From Woeseia sp034521225 (GTDB lineage: Bacteria > Pseudomonadota > Gammaproteobacteria > Steroidobacterales > Woeseiaceae), in NCBI GenBank assembly GCA_034521225.1, contig JAXHMR010000002.1, positions 349,167 through 413,166 on the forward strand: a DNA stretch of 64,000 nt. Reading direction: 5' to 3'. Made by a program: the position numbers and the translations under genes. Positions 37,725 through 46,105 of this stretch are shown here, piece by piece. The notes beneath the pieces are model-generated. The model was given only the letters and a program-made list of their open reading frames with translations, had not been told where the DNA came from and did no database searches. Position 1 is the stretch's first letter. Each line of letters begins with the position of its first letter.

Positions 37725-37981
37725 GCGAGGAGCGCAGCGACGTGGCGATCTCATTCCGATCCTGACTCTGCCAATCGAAACGAGATGGCCACGCCCTCCG
37801 GGCTCGCCATGACGCCACATTGCGCAGCGTCAACGTCATCGCGAGGCGCGCAGCGCCAACGTCATCGCGAGGCGCGCAGCGTCAACGTCATCGCGAGGCG
37901 CGCAGCGCCGTGGCGATCTGCTAAAGTCTGGCACTCTGCCAGCATCATCAGGTGGCCACGCCCTTCGGGCTCGCCATGACA
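37717..37981 (+). repeat. Cluster of palindromic repeats including 27-bp GCGAGGCGCGCAGC units
   Basis: One complete repeat (left arm, CTCTGCCAATCG spacer, right arm) is followed by three 27-bp-spaced units of a variant arm, GTCATCGCGAGGCGCGCAGC, then a spacer and a right arm ending just before the carrier gene. The variant arm differs from the usual GAGGAGCGCAGC by a compensating tip change. Confidence 0.87.
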
Positions 37982-37999
37982 TAGCCTAAAGGTAGCCCG

Positions 38000-39652
38000 A
38001 TGCAAAAACAGCGTTGGTCCATCGATTCGCTCGTGCTGATGTTCTCGATCATCGTTTTTGCGCAATTACTGCTGTACGTCATTCCGCAGGGCGAATTCGA
38101 GCGGCAACCGTATCCGGACAACCCGAGCCGCACGATGGTGGTGCCGGACACGTTCGCGTTTTCCGGAGACGATGAGCGTGTCGATGTTGCCCCATGGTAT
38201 TTCCTGCAGGCCATCCCGAAGGGCTTCGCGGCGGCCCAGGACATCATTTTCCTCGTTTTTATTACCGGCGGCGTCATTGCGATATTGCGCAGCACCGGCG
38301 CGATAGACGCGCTGCTGCACCGGTCCGTGGCACGCCTCGGCCGCAGTCCGTGGATACTGATCGGCGGCTGTCTGATCATGTTCAGCCTGGGTTCGTACAC
38401 GATCGGCATGGGCGAGGAGTACGTGCCGCTGATCCCGATCATCGTGTCGATGAGCCTTGCCATGCGCATGGACGCGATTGTGGCGATGGGCATGGTGTGG
38501 GTACCGTACGGCATCGGCTGGGCGTGCGCGGGCGTCAATCCGTTCGGTGTCATAATCGCCCAGAACATAGCCGGCGTGCCGATCACCTCGGGCTGGGCCT
38601 TCCGCCTCGTCATGATGGCGGCGTTCCTGGCAATCGCGTTCCACCATTTGTACCGGTATGCCATCCGCGTGCAGCGCGATCCGTCGCAAAGCCTCGTATC
38701 GCACATCGATTACAGCCACGGATTCGAGGCACCCGGCGATGTGGAACTGACGCCGGCCCGAATCGGCGTGCTGGCCGCATTCCTGGCCGGTGTGATCGGT
38801 TTCGTCGCCGGCGCGACCGTCTACGGCTGGTATATCCCGGAACTGCTTGCCGTGTTTCTTGGCGTCGGGCTGCTGGCGGCCATTATTGCCCGTCTCAAGC
38901 CTGGCGACACGAGTCGTTCATTTATCAACGGAGCGGCCGAGATGACCGGTGCCGCGCTGTTGATCGGCTTTGCGCGCACAATCGAAGTGGTGCTGGCCGA
39001 CGGGCAGGTTATCGACACGGTAATCAACGCCATTGCCGGCGTGCTGACGGAACTGGGCCCGGATGCCGCGGCTGTCGGCATGCTCGTCGTGCAGACCATC
39101 TGCAACTTTTTCATCCCGTCCGGCAGTGGCCAGGCGTTCGTCACGATGCCGATCATGTCACCGCTCGCAACCCTGACCGGCGTGCCGCAGCAGACGGCGG
39201 TACTGGCCTACCAGTTCGGCGACGGCTTCACGAACATGATCGTGCCGACCAGCGCACTCGTCATGGGGGCATTGGCACTGGGCAGGATTCCGTACGGTGC
39301 CTGGGTTCGCTTCACCGGTCCGCTGTTGCTCAAGCTGTTTGCACTGGCTGTCGTTTTTCTCATCGTCAGCGTGCACTTCGGCGATGCCATCGGGTTCAGG
39401 AGCGGCGTGCACGGATTATTCATAACGGTTTCGTGCGGCGTTGGCAGGCGCACGGAGGTTTTCAGGGACGCTGTGAATACGTCCGTCGCTCTGTGCCGGA
39501 CATCCGAAGTCCGGCACAGCCCGAAAAGCCTCCCCGGCACACCTCCGCCGATCTCTGTGCCGTTCATGAATAATCCGGAATCGTGCCAGCGGCACCTACG
39601 AGTACGCAGCAACCACGAGGAGCACCGGTACCCCCTGCCGGGAGCCCTTTGA
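38000..39652 (+). CDS. YfcC family carrier (C4-dicarboxylate/basic amino-acid antiporter-like), C-terminus altered by MITE
   Basis: Polytopic inner-membrane carrier of the YfcC/DcuC-like family, expected to move amino acids or dicarboxylates. Conserved segments are the N-terminal LLLYVIPQGEFER, FITGGVIAILRSTGAIDALL, GMGEEYVPLIPIIVSMSLAM and NFFIPSGSGQAFVTMPIMSP, typical of the family. The membrane protein proper ends around VVFLIVSVHFGDAIGF (39400). The remaining 80 codons are encoded by a MITE and part of a hairpin repeat, and the stop lies inside that repeat. The native stop was probably removed by the insertion. The ORF overlaps the convergent ggt by 89 bp. Confidence 0.85.
   Translation: MQKQRWSIDSLVLMFSIIVFAQLLLYVIPQGEFERQPYPDNPSRTMVVPDTFAFSGDDERVDVAPWYFLQAIPKGFAAAQDIIFLVFITGGVIAILRSTGAIDALLHRSVARLGRSPWILIGGCLIMFSLGSYTIGMGEEYVPLIPIIVSMSLAMRMDAIVAMGMVWVPYGIGWACAGVNPFGVIIAQNIAGVPITSGWAFRLVMMAAFLAIAFHHLYRYAIRVQRDPSQSLVSHIDYSHGFEAPGDVELTPARIGVLAAFLAGVIGFVAGATVYGWYIPELLAVFLGVGLLAAIIARLKPGDTSRSFINGAAEMTGAALLIGFARTIEVVLADGQVIDTVINAIAGVLTELGPDAAAVGMLVVQTICNFFIPSGSGQAFVTMPIMSPLATLTGVPQQTAVLAYQFGDGFTNMIVPTSALVMGALALGRIPYGAWVRFTGPLLLKLFALAVVFLIVSVHFGDAIGFRSGVHGLFITVSCGVGRRTEVFRDAVNTSVALCRTSEVRHSPKSLPGTPPPISVPFMNNPESCQRHLRVRSNHEEHRYPLPGAL
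39412..39578. mobile_element. MITE with terminal repeats matching the local IS4-type element, copy 2
   Basis: Ends are CGGATTATTCATAACGG on the left and, inverted, CCGTTCATGAATAATCCGG on the right, identical apart from one missing base. The interior shares TTTTCAGGGACGCTGTGAA and the CTGTGCCGGAC/GTCCGGCACAG hairpin with the copy at 23858. It sits inside the 3' end of the carrier ORF. Its right end supplies the stop codon of the ggt ORF on the opposite strand (39564-39566). Confidence 0.8.
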
Positions 39653-41432
39653 CGAAAAAGCGGACCGAAGGGAGCCATTCCTTCAAAGGGCTCCCGGCGG
39701 GGGTAGTGCAGCCCTGCAAGCGGAAATCCTCATGACCGCGATCCCGCGCGCGGGGATCGGATGCCGGGCGCAGCGTGTCGCCGTCCCGGACAATGACCTG
39801 CACATCGCCGAACTCCCAGTCGTTGGGTTCGGCGCGATAACCGGCATCGCCCAGCGCTGAAATTGTTTCCTGTGGCAGCGGCTGTCCCGGGCTGTAGACG
39901 ATCAGGTCGGGTGGCAACAGCTGGTGGTGGAAGCGCGTGGCAGCGACGGCGTCCTCGGGACTCATGCCGAAATCGAAGACGTTGACGATGGTCTGGAAAA
40001 CGGACGTGAATATCGTCGAGCCGCCCGGTGTACCAATGACCATGGCAACTTCGCCGTCTTTCATCAGCAGCGTTGGTGACATCGATGAAAGCATGCGCTT
40101 GCCCGGCTGGATTTCATTCGCCTTGTTGCCGACGACACCGAACGCGTTCGGCACGCCCGCTTTGACGCTGAAGTCATCCATCTCGTTGTTCAGTAAAAAA
40201 CCCGCACCGGTAACGACGACGCCGCTGCCGAAACTCAGGTTCAGAGTGTAGGTGTTCGCGACGGCGTTGCCCCACTGGTCCAGTATTGAATAATGTGTCG
40301 TGTCCGGCGATTCTAGCCCGGGCGGCGAGGCGGCAATATCGGAGATCTTGTGCGGATTGACCTGGCCTGCGCGCCGGGCGATGTAATCCTCGTCCAGCAA
40401 TTCGTCCATGCGGTTGTCGACGTGGTCGGGGTCGCCAAGATACTCGGCACGGTCAGCAAACACGCGCTTTTCGATTTCAGCTACGAGGTGTATGTACTGC
40501 GGCGAGTTGAGCGCGAGACCGTCAAACTGGTGAGCGAGGTAGTCCTTTATCTTCAATAGCTGCACGACAGCGAATCCACCGGAACTCGGCGGCGGTGCGG
40601 CAAGGATTTCATAATCTCGCCAGTCAGCGCGCAGCGGTTCGCGCCAAACGGCCTCGTAGCCTGCGAGGTCTTCGTGCGTGATCAGGCCGTTGCCGCGCTG
40701 CATTTCGGCGACGATCAGGTCCGCAGTTTCGCCGCGGTAGAAGTCGTCGGTGCCGGAATCGGCGATACGCTGCAGGGTTTTCGCAAGTTCCGGCTGCCGG
40801 AATACCTCGCCAGCCACCATGTCGCCGAAGTAGTCATGGAAGTTTGTGGTGTCGCCCACGGATTCATCCATCGACATCATGCCGGCGCCGAGCAACTCGG
40901 GCACGATGAATCCGTCTTCGGCGAGCCGCACGGCCGGCATGACGAGGTCCTTCCACGGCAGCGTGCCGTAACGGCTGTGCGCTTCGCGAAACCCGGCGAC
41001 GGTGCCGGGAACGCCCGATGCGCGGTGACCGACCAGGCTCAGGTTTGGAATGACATTGCCATCGTCATCGAGGTACATGTCCGGGTGCGCGGCGAGCGGT
41101 GCGGTTTCCCGGTAATCGAGAAAACGGGTCGTGTCGTCCATATGCACAAGCATGAAGCCGCCGCCGCCGATGTTGCCAGCTTCCGGGTACGTGACGGCCA
41201 GCGCAAAGCCCGCCGCGATGGCGGCATCGACGGCATTGCCGCCGGAACGCAGGACGATCTCGGCTACTTCGGCGCTGTAGGCATCCGGCATTGCTATCGC
41301 TGCGTTGCCATACGAAACATTGGCCGATGAATCCTGCGATGCAGCCGGCTGTGGCGGAGCACTGTCGGGCGGTGTGCAGCCAGCCAGCAGGAAGACGAAT
41401 AAGAGTGAGGAAAACAGGGCGCGTTGCAACAT
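39564..41432 (-). CDS. ggt: Gamma-glutamyltransferase, lipoprotein, with repeat-derived C-terminal extension
   Basis: Ntn-hydrolase that cleaves glutathione and other gamma-glutamyl compounds. The lipoprotein signal ends FVFLLAGC. Large-subunit motifs GGNAVDAAIAAGFALAVTYP and IGGGGFMLVH, the nucleophile region DTTHYSILDQWGNAVANTYT (catalytic Thr after autoprocessing), GFLLNNEMDDFSVKAG and IGTPGGSTIFTSVFQ are all present. The family normally ends near the GDVQVIVRDGDTL region (about 39770). The last 50 or so codons come from the long hairpin repeat at 39629 and MITE copy 2, which gives the stop. Confidence 0.9.
   Translation of the reverse strand: MLQRALFSSLLFVFLLAGCTPPDSAPPQPAASQDSSANVSYGNAAIAMPDAYSAEVAEIVLRSGGNAVDAAIAAGFALAVTYPEAGNIGGGGFMLVHMDDTTRFLDYRETAPLAAHPDMYLDDDGNVIPNLSLVGHRASGVPGTVAGFREAHSRYGTLPWKDLVMPAVRLAEDGFIVPELLGAGMMSMDESVGDTTNFHDYFGDMVAGEVFRQPELAKTLQRIADSGTDDFYRGETADLIVAEMQRGNGLITHEDLAGYEAVWREPLRADWRDYEILAAPPPSSGGFAVVQLLKIKDYLAHQFDGLALNSPQYIHLVAEIEKRVFADRAEYLGDPDHVDNRMDELLDEDYIARRAGQVNPHKISDIAASPPGLESPDTTHYSILDQWGNAVANTYTLNLSFGSGVVVTGAGFLLNNEMDDFSVKAGVPNAFGVVGNKANEIQPGKRMLSSMSPTLLMKDGEVAMVIGTPGGSTIFTSVFQTIVNVFDFGMSPEDAVAATRFHHQLLPPDLIVYSPGQPLPQETISALGDAGYRAEPNDWEFGDVQVIVRDGDTLRPASDPRARDRGHEDFRLQGCTTPAGSPLKEWLPSVRFFVKGLPAGGTGAPRGCCVLVGAAGTIPDYS
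39629..39705 (-). repeat. Long hairpin repeat with conserved loop, copy 3
   Basis: Arms CGGGAGCCCTTTGA (39639-39652) and TCAAAGGGCTCCCG (39683-39696) pair perfectly, extended by TACCCCC/GGGGGTA outside. On the minus strand the loop carries GAATGGCTCCCTTCGG followed by TCCGCTTTTT, the same core as copies 1 and 2. The stem sequence differs from both. The element lies inside the ggt ORF's 3' extension, about 50 bp from MITE copy 2. Confidence 0.83.
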
Positions 41433-41516
41433 GGTTACAGTCCGTCAGTAGCGGTAGTTGCCGGCACGGTGATGCTGGGCCGTCCGGAATTGGAGCACTG
41501 AATTCTTTCACGAATC

Positions 41517-42158
41517 ATGCCCGCTGTCGCCACGTGTGGCGACAAACATCAACTATTCCATGCCATCACGTTACTGCTTATGACCGCTAATGCGATCTTC
41601 GCGGAGGAGGTCGAGGCGAACTCGACACCGAATATATGGGGATGGGCGCCGAGGGTAGTGACGGCGGTGCAGTGGTACGAGTTCACGCCAAATGCGGGCG
41701 ATCCGGACGGCGACTCGTTAAGTTTCTCAATCAAGAACAAGCCGGGCTGGGCCTGGTTCGACAATAAGACCGGGCGCTTCAGGGGTACACCGGAGGCGGG
41801 TGATGTCGCTACCTATGACAATATCGTCATCAGCGTCAGTGACGGCCAGGCTTCGGCTTCCCTGTCGCCGTTCTCAATTACCGTCGAGGGGCACAGCATG
41901 GGTTCGGCCACCCTCAGCTGGACGCCGCCGACGGAAAATACGGACGGCACCGCACTCACCGATCTCGCGGGTTACCGGATCTACTGGGGCAAGACTGCAG
42001 GCAATTACCCGAACTCTGTTTCGATCAATAATCCCGGTATCACGACTTATGTAATCGAGAACCTTGCGTCGGGTTCCTACACGTTCGTCGCCACGTCCTT
42101 TAACGCCGACGGAGTAGAGAGCGGCTACTCGGCACCCGCGACGAAGACGGTGCAGTAG
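41517..42158 (+). CDS. Small cadherin-like (He_PIG) plus fibronectin type III protein
   Basis: Intact 213-residue predicted exported protein. A hydrophobic stretch (LFHAITLLLMTANAIFA) forms a likely signal peptide. One He_PIG-like repeat (DPDGDSLSFSI, PGWAWF, TGRFRGTPEAGD; residues about 55-120) is followed by a fibronectin type III domain (LTDLAGYRIYWG). The last two domains are strikingly similar to the end of the lipoprotein at 9744, so the two are paralogues or one derives from the other. No riboswitch precedes it. Start ATG 41517; a later ATG at 41580 is possible. Confidence 0.75.
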   Translation: MPAVATCGDKHQLFHAITLLLMTANAIFAEEVEANSTPNIWGWAPRVVTAVQWYEFTPNAGDPDGDSLSFSIKNKPGWAWFDNKTGRFRGTPEAGDVATYDNIVISVSDGQASASLSPFSITVEGHSMGSATLSWTPPTENTDGTALTDLAGYRIYWGKTAGNYPNSVSINNPGITTYVIENLASGSYTFVATSFNADGVESGYSAPATKTVQ

Positions 42159-42186
42159 TGGCTGGTATATCTTGCCCCTGACAGTC

Positions 42187-44686
42187 TCAAGCGTCCGCGT
42201 TCGCGGCCGCGGGCGGCTCCGCCATTACCTCAAGCGTGCTGAACAGGAGAGGCAGGAGCGTCATGTTCGCGTACCAGGGCGATTAGCATCGCCAGCCCGG
42301 TCAATAAGCCGAAATAAATCGTCGGTACGAAACTCGATAGCGCCATTAACGAGAAGCCAAGGATGATTATGATCGATGTATAGTACATTGCGTGACCGAT
42401 GCTGCTGTGGCAGCGTTCGATGGTCAAGTCATAGTTGTGCGTCGCGGCGAATTCCTCCTGGAACCGGTATACGTAATGAATCGTGTCGTCCACGCCTATG
42501 CCGACGGCAATGGCTGCGATCGTGATGGTCATGACGTCGAGCGGTACGCCGAGCGCACTCATCAGCCCGAGAACGAAGGAGGCGCTAACGACCGTCGGTA
42601 CAAGCGCGAGTGCCGCGACGCGCAGCGAGCGGAACGAGACCGCGAACATCAGGAAAACAGCTATGGCGACGGCGGCGGCCGTAGAAGCCTGGGAGCCGAG
42701 CAGGCTCTGCAGCACGTTGTTGTAGAGCACCATGAGTCCGGTCAGGTGCACGCGCTCGGGCGCAATCCCAAGTTCGTTGACCAGGTAGTCCCGTATGGTC
42801 TCGAGCAAGGCGTCTCGCTCAAGCGTGTCACTCGTCTCGTAAACGCGCGCCGCGATGCGGATCTGCTGCCCGTCCTCCGAAAGGTAGGGCTCGATGAGCT
42901 GCTCGTGTACGTCATCCGGCAGGCGCTTGTAGATCACCGATAGCTGGATATTGTCGAGCGAGTCCTCCCCCGTGAACTGACGCAGGATCTCGGCTGACGT
43001 CGCGAGGGACAGCACCTTGCCAACGTCGTCCAGCGAATTCACGTAGTCGTGCGCCTTGTCGATTGTTGGCAGGCGCGCTGTGTTGTACCAGTAGCTCGTG
43101 GCCGCGAAGCCGGGGTCACCGAGCATCGCGAGTGCCTGGTTTGCTGATTCCTGGTTTTCGAGGAATTCCGGATCGGCGTCGATCACGATGTCGAGCGGCG
43201 TCGTACCGCCGAGCTTTTGGTCGATGACTTTCATGCCCTGGTGTATCGCAGTGTCGGACTTGAAGTAGTCAATGAATCGGTTGTCAACGCTGAGCTGCAG
43301 GATACCGGCCGCCGATGCGACGGTCACCAGGCCATAGACCGCGAGGGTCGTCTTCGGCAGCCTGCGAATCAGTTTCGTGAAGCAGCCGGTAATGCGATTC
43401 GTAAAGTGCGAGATGGACGGCGACTTGCCCCGAGGTATAAGTACGAGTGATGCTGGCAGGATCAGGAAGGTCAGTGAGAAGGCAACCGCCATACCGAGTA
43501 CCATCATCCAGCCGAAGTCGATGACCGGCCGGATGTCGCTGACGACCAGGGAGCCAAATGCGACCATCGTCGTTAGCGCGGTGTACAGGGATGGCGCAAA
43601 CTTGCTGTCGATTGTGTCCACGACGAGTTCGCGCTGGTCGGCCTCGGGTTTCAGGTTGTGCAGTTCGCGGTAGCGCACGACCAGGTGCACGTTCAGAGAC
43701 AGCGTCAGGATCAGCATCAGCGAAATGAAGTTGGACGAGACGACCGTGACTGCCCAGCCAGCGAGGGCGACCAGACCCATCATGGTAACAACCGTCGCCG
43801 CGCAGCTCGCGAGCGGCAGCACGACCCAGCGCAGCTGGCGGAAGACCAGCGCGAGCAGCGCGGCGAGCGCAATGACCAGCCCGACTCCAAAGACGACGAG
43901 GTCGTGGCGGATAAAGCGGATCATGTCGGCGTTGATCATCGGCACGCCGCCCATGTGAATTTCGGCGCGGTCCCGGTAGCCATCGAGGACGTCTCGCACG
44001 GCGCCAACGGCTCGCATGGTCCGCGCCTGCTCCGCCTCGAGCAGCTGGTCCAACCGGCGTTCAACGCCCCTGAGTTCGCGGCGCTCGTCCGCGTTGAGGC
44101 CGTCCCCCAGCCGCTGCTCGCGCAGTTCGGCCTGGCGCCGCGACAGCCGGGTCCAGGCCTCGCTGGTCACGAGGTTGACCTGCAGCGCTGTCGTCCCGCC
44201 GTCGTCACTCATCAGGCGGTTGGCATACAGCGGACTCGTCTTGAGTTCCTTTTCTGCAAGCTCGCGGTCCGTACGCTCGTCGAGCAACGTCGGCGCACCT
44301 CCGGAGAGCTGATCTGTCGACAGCGGCGGGCTCCGGAGCGACGGGACATCGAGGATGGAAATGACGGACTCGACCGATTCGAGCGATGCGAGTTCGTCGC
44401 GGAGTTCGCCCAGCTCGTCGAGTTCCTGGTCGCTGAACAGGTCGCCTGCGGGATTCCAGGTAACGATCAGGTAGCCGTCGTCGCCGTAGCGCGCCCGTAC
44501 GGCCCGGTAGAACTGGATGCCACTATCCGACTCGAGCAACAGGGAATCGCTGGACGCGTCGAGCGAGAACTGCGGCAGTTGCGTCGCGAGCAATCCGACC
44601 ATTACACCCAGCAGCATCAGAATCTGTTTCGGACGGTTGACCACCGCCGCCTTGACCATGGCCGAGAGGCGACCAGTTACCTTCAT
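42187..44686 (-). CDS. RND/MMPL family exporter, one frameshift near 3' end
   Basis: Large inner-membrane transporter with the two-fold RND layout: N-terminal helix, periplasmic loop, helices, then the pattern repeated. Motifs include IRHDLVVFGVGLVIALAALL, ALTTMVAFGSLVVSDIRPVI and GVGVDDTIHYVYRF, the last with the conserved aspartates of MMPL/HpnN-like exporters. A coiled coil lies in the first loop. The substrate is unknown; lipid or hopanoid export is a family possibility. One extra base near 42272 shifts the frame; corrected reading ends LLPLLFSTLEVMAEPP at 42187. ATG 44686 is chosen because GGGAG precedes it by 8 nt. Confidence 0.86.
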
Positions 44687-44852
44687 GGAATTTGCTCCCT
44701 GCGTGCCGTGCATCTTGCGGGCGGCATGGCAGAAGGTGCGGCCCTGTTGCTACGTTAAGGAATCGACAACGTCCATGTCCTGGCGATCGCCGAACCTGAT
44801 GTGCCCGACAGTTATATCGAGCATTCGTTGGACTTTATGCCGTTGTCTCCGT

Positions 44853-45896
44853 TCAGATGCACCGGTACCAGTTGACGCCATCATTGTCGGTGTTGACGGC
44901 CAGTTTGCCGCGATTGATCAGCCAGTTCAGGTGCGCGATCGATTCGCCGGTTGCCATCATCAGGTTACTGTCGCGGATCTCGCCGCGAAACAGCGCAGGA
45001 AATACATCGACGGCACGTCGCGGTTTGTGGCACAGCGCTTCGAGTGCCTCGAGTCCCTGTTCATGCTCGCGGCGCAGCTGGTCGAGACGTACGTGCACGC
45101 CGCGGAAGGGACGGCCATGCGCCGGCAGCACCAGTACGTCGTCGGGCAGTGTTTCTCGAAGCCGGTCAATCGATTCGAGCCAGTCGGCGAGCGGGTTGGC
45201 GTCGGGTTCGGTCGGGAATACGCTGACGTTGGACGAGATTGTCGGCAGTATCTGGTCACCCGAAATCAACAGGTTCTGTTCGGCGCAATACAGGCAGGCA
45301 TGCTCCGGCGAATGCCCGTTGCCGACGACGATCTCCCAGCGGTTGCCACCTATGTCCAGCGTTCCGCCATGCTGGAGCCGCCTGTACGAATCAGGCAGCG
45401 CGGCCATCAGGCGGCCAAACATACCGAACATCTTCTGGTACTTGTCGAGGGCCGAGCCGGGAAAGCCGGCGGCTTTGTAGAAGTTCAGGCCTTCTTCCGG
45501 CGGCGGCCTGCCGGTGTCGGCCATCAGCACGCGGCATAACAGGTACTCGGTGCGTGTCATGTGCAGATCGGCATCGAGCGTGTCGGCGAGCCACCCGGCA
45601 TTGCCGGCGTGATCCGGGTGCAGGTGGGTAACGATTACGCGATTGACTGCGCGATCCTGCATCGTGTCGCGTAACGTCTTCTGCCAGATTTCTTTTGCGT
45701 CATCCACATGCACGCCGGTGTCGACTATGCAGAATTCCTCGCCGTCCTCGAGCAGCCAGAGATTGATGTGCGCAAGCGCGAATGGCAGTGGCATGCGCAG
45801 CCAGTGCACGCCCGGTGCCACCGGCATGGTCGTGCCGCTGGCCGGCGTGTCAGGAAATTCGTACTGAATGCCGGCGACGGAGGGTGCAACTGCCAT
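44853..45896 (-). CDS. MBL fold metallo-hydrolase
   Basis: Intact 347-residue metallo-beta-lactamase-fold hydrolase. The metal motif HLHPDHAGN is clear, with FCIVDTGVH before it, GHSPEHACLYC (third His) and LISGDQILP (bridging Asp) after it, and VLPAHGRPF as the last His. The C-terminal helical domain resembles glyoxalase-II-like or LACTB2-like proteins. Substrate is unknown. Upstream of its stop, 44687-44852 contains only a 24-codon minus-strand ORF I do not regard as a gene. Confidence 0.87.
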   Translation of the reverse strand: MAVAPSVAGIQYEFPDTPASGTTMPVAPGVHWLRMPLPFALAHINLWLLEDGEEFCIVDTGVHVDDAKEIWQKTLRDTMQDRAVNRVIVTHLHPDHAGNAGWLADTLDADLHMTRTEYLLCRVLMADTGRPPPEEGLNFYKAAGFPGSALDKYQKMFGMFGRLMAALPDSYRRLQHGGTLDIGGNRWEIVVGNGHSPEHACLYCAEQNLLISGDQILPTISSNVSVFPTEPDANPLADWLESIDRLRETLPDDVLVLPAHGRPFRGVHVRLDQLRREHEQGLEALEALCHKPRRAVDVFPALFRGEIRDSNLMMATGESIAHLNWLINRGKLAVNTDNDGVNWYRCI

Positions 45897-45936
45897 AGGG
45901 AACAGGTCCGGTTAAAGGAAAGCGTTCATCGTGCCG

Positions 45937-46105
45937 CTGTCATCGCGAGGCGCGTAGCGCCGTGGCGATCTCGCACGGCTAATGGCTCTGCCAATCAACA
46001 CGAGATTGCCACGCCCTGCGGGCTCGCAATGACGTGCCTGGGTCGCGAGATTGCCACGCCCTGCGGGCTGGCAATGACGGGCCTGCGGGGTCGCAATGAC
46101 GGTCA
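45937..46105 (+). repeat. Cluster of dispersed palindromic repeats
   Basis: One GCGAGGCGCGTAGCGCC left-arm variant, the spacer CTCTGCCAATC, then three right arms (GCCACGCCCTGCGGGCTCGC). It fills the gap between the MBL gene start and the 3' end of the indolepyruvate oxidoreductase gene. Confidence 0.87.

Noticed and set aside
41440..41517. Second GEMM riboswitch before the small cadherin-like gene (GTAGCGGTAGTTGCC looks similar)
   Set aside because: The 5' half of the aptamer (GCAAACC, GAAA stem, GCAAAGCC) is missing; the upstream sequence is the start of ggt.
43658..44758. Plus-strand ORF of 366 codons opposite the RND exporter
   Set aside because: Antisense shadow with low-complexity, highly charged sequence and no motifs.
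44705..44852. 24-codon minus-strand ORF between the RND and MBL genes
   Set aside because: Too short, no recognisable motif and no ribosome-binding site.
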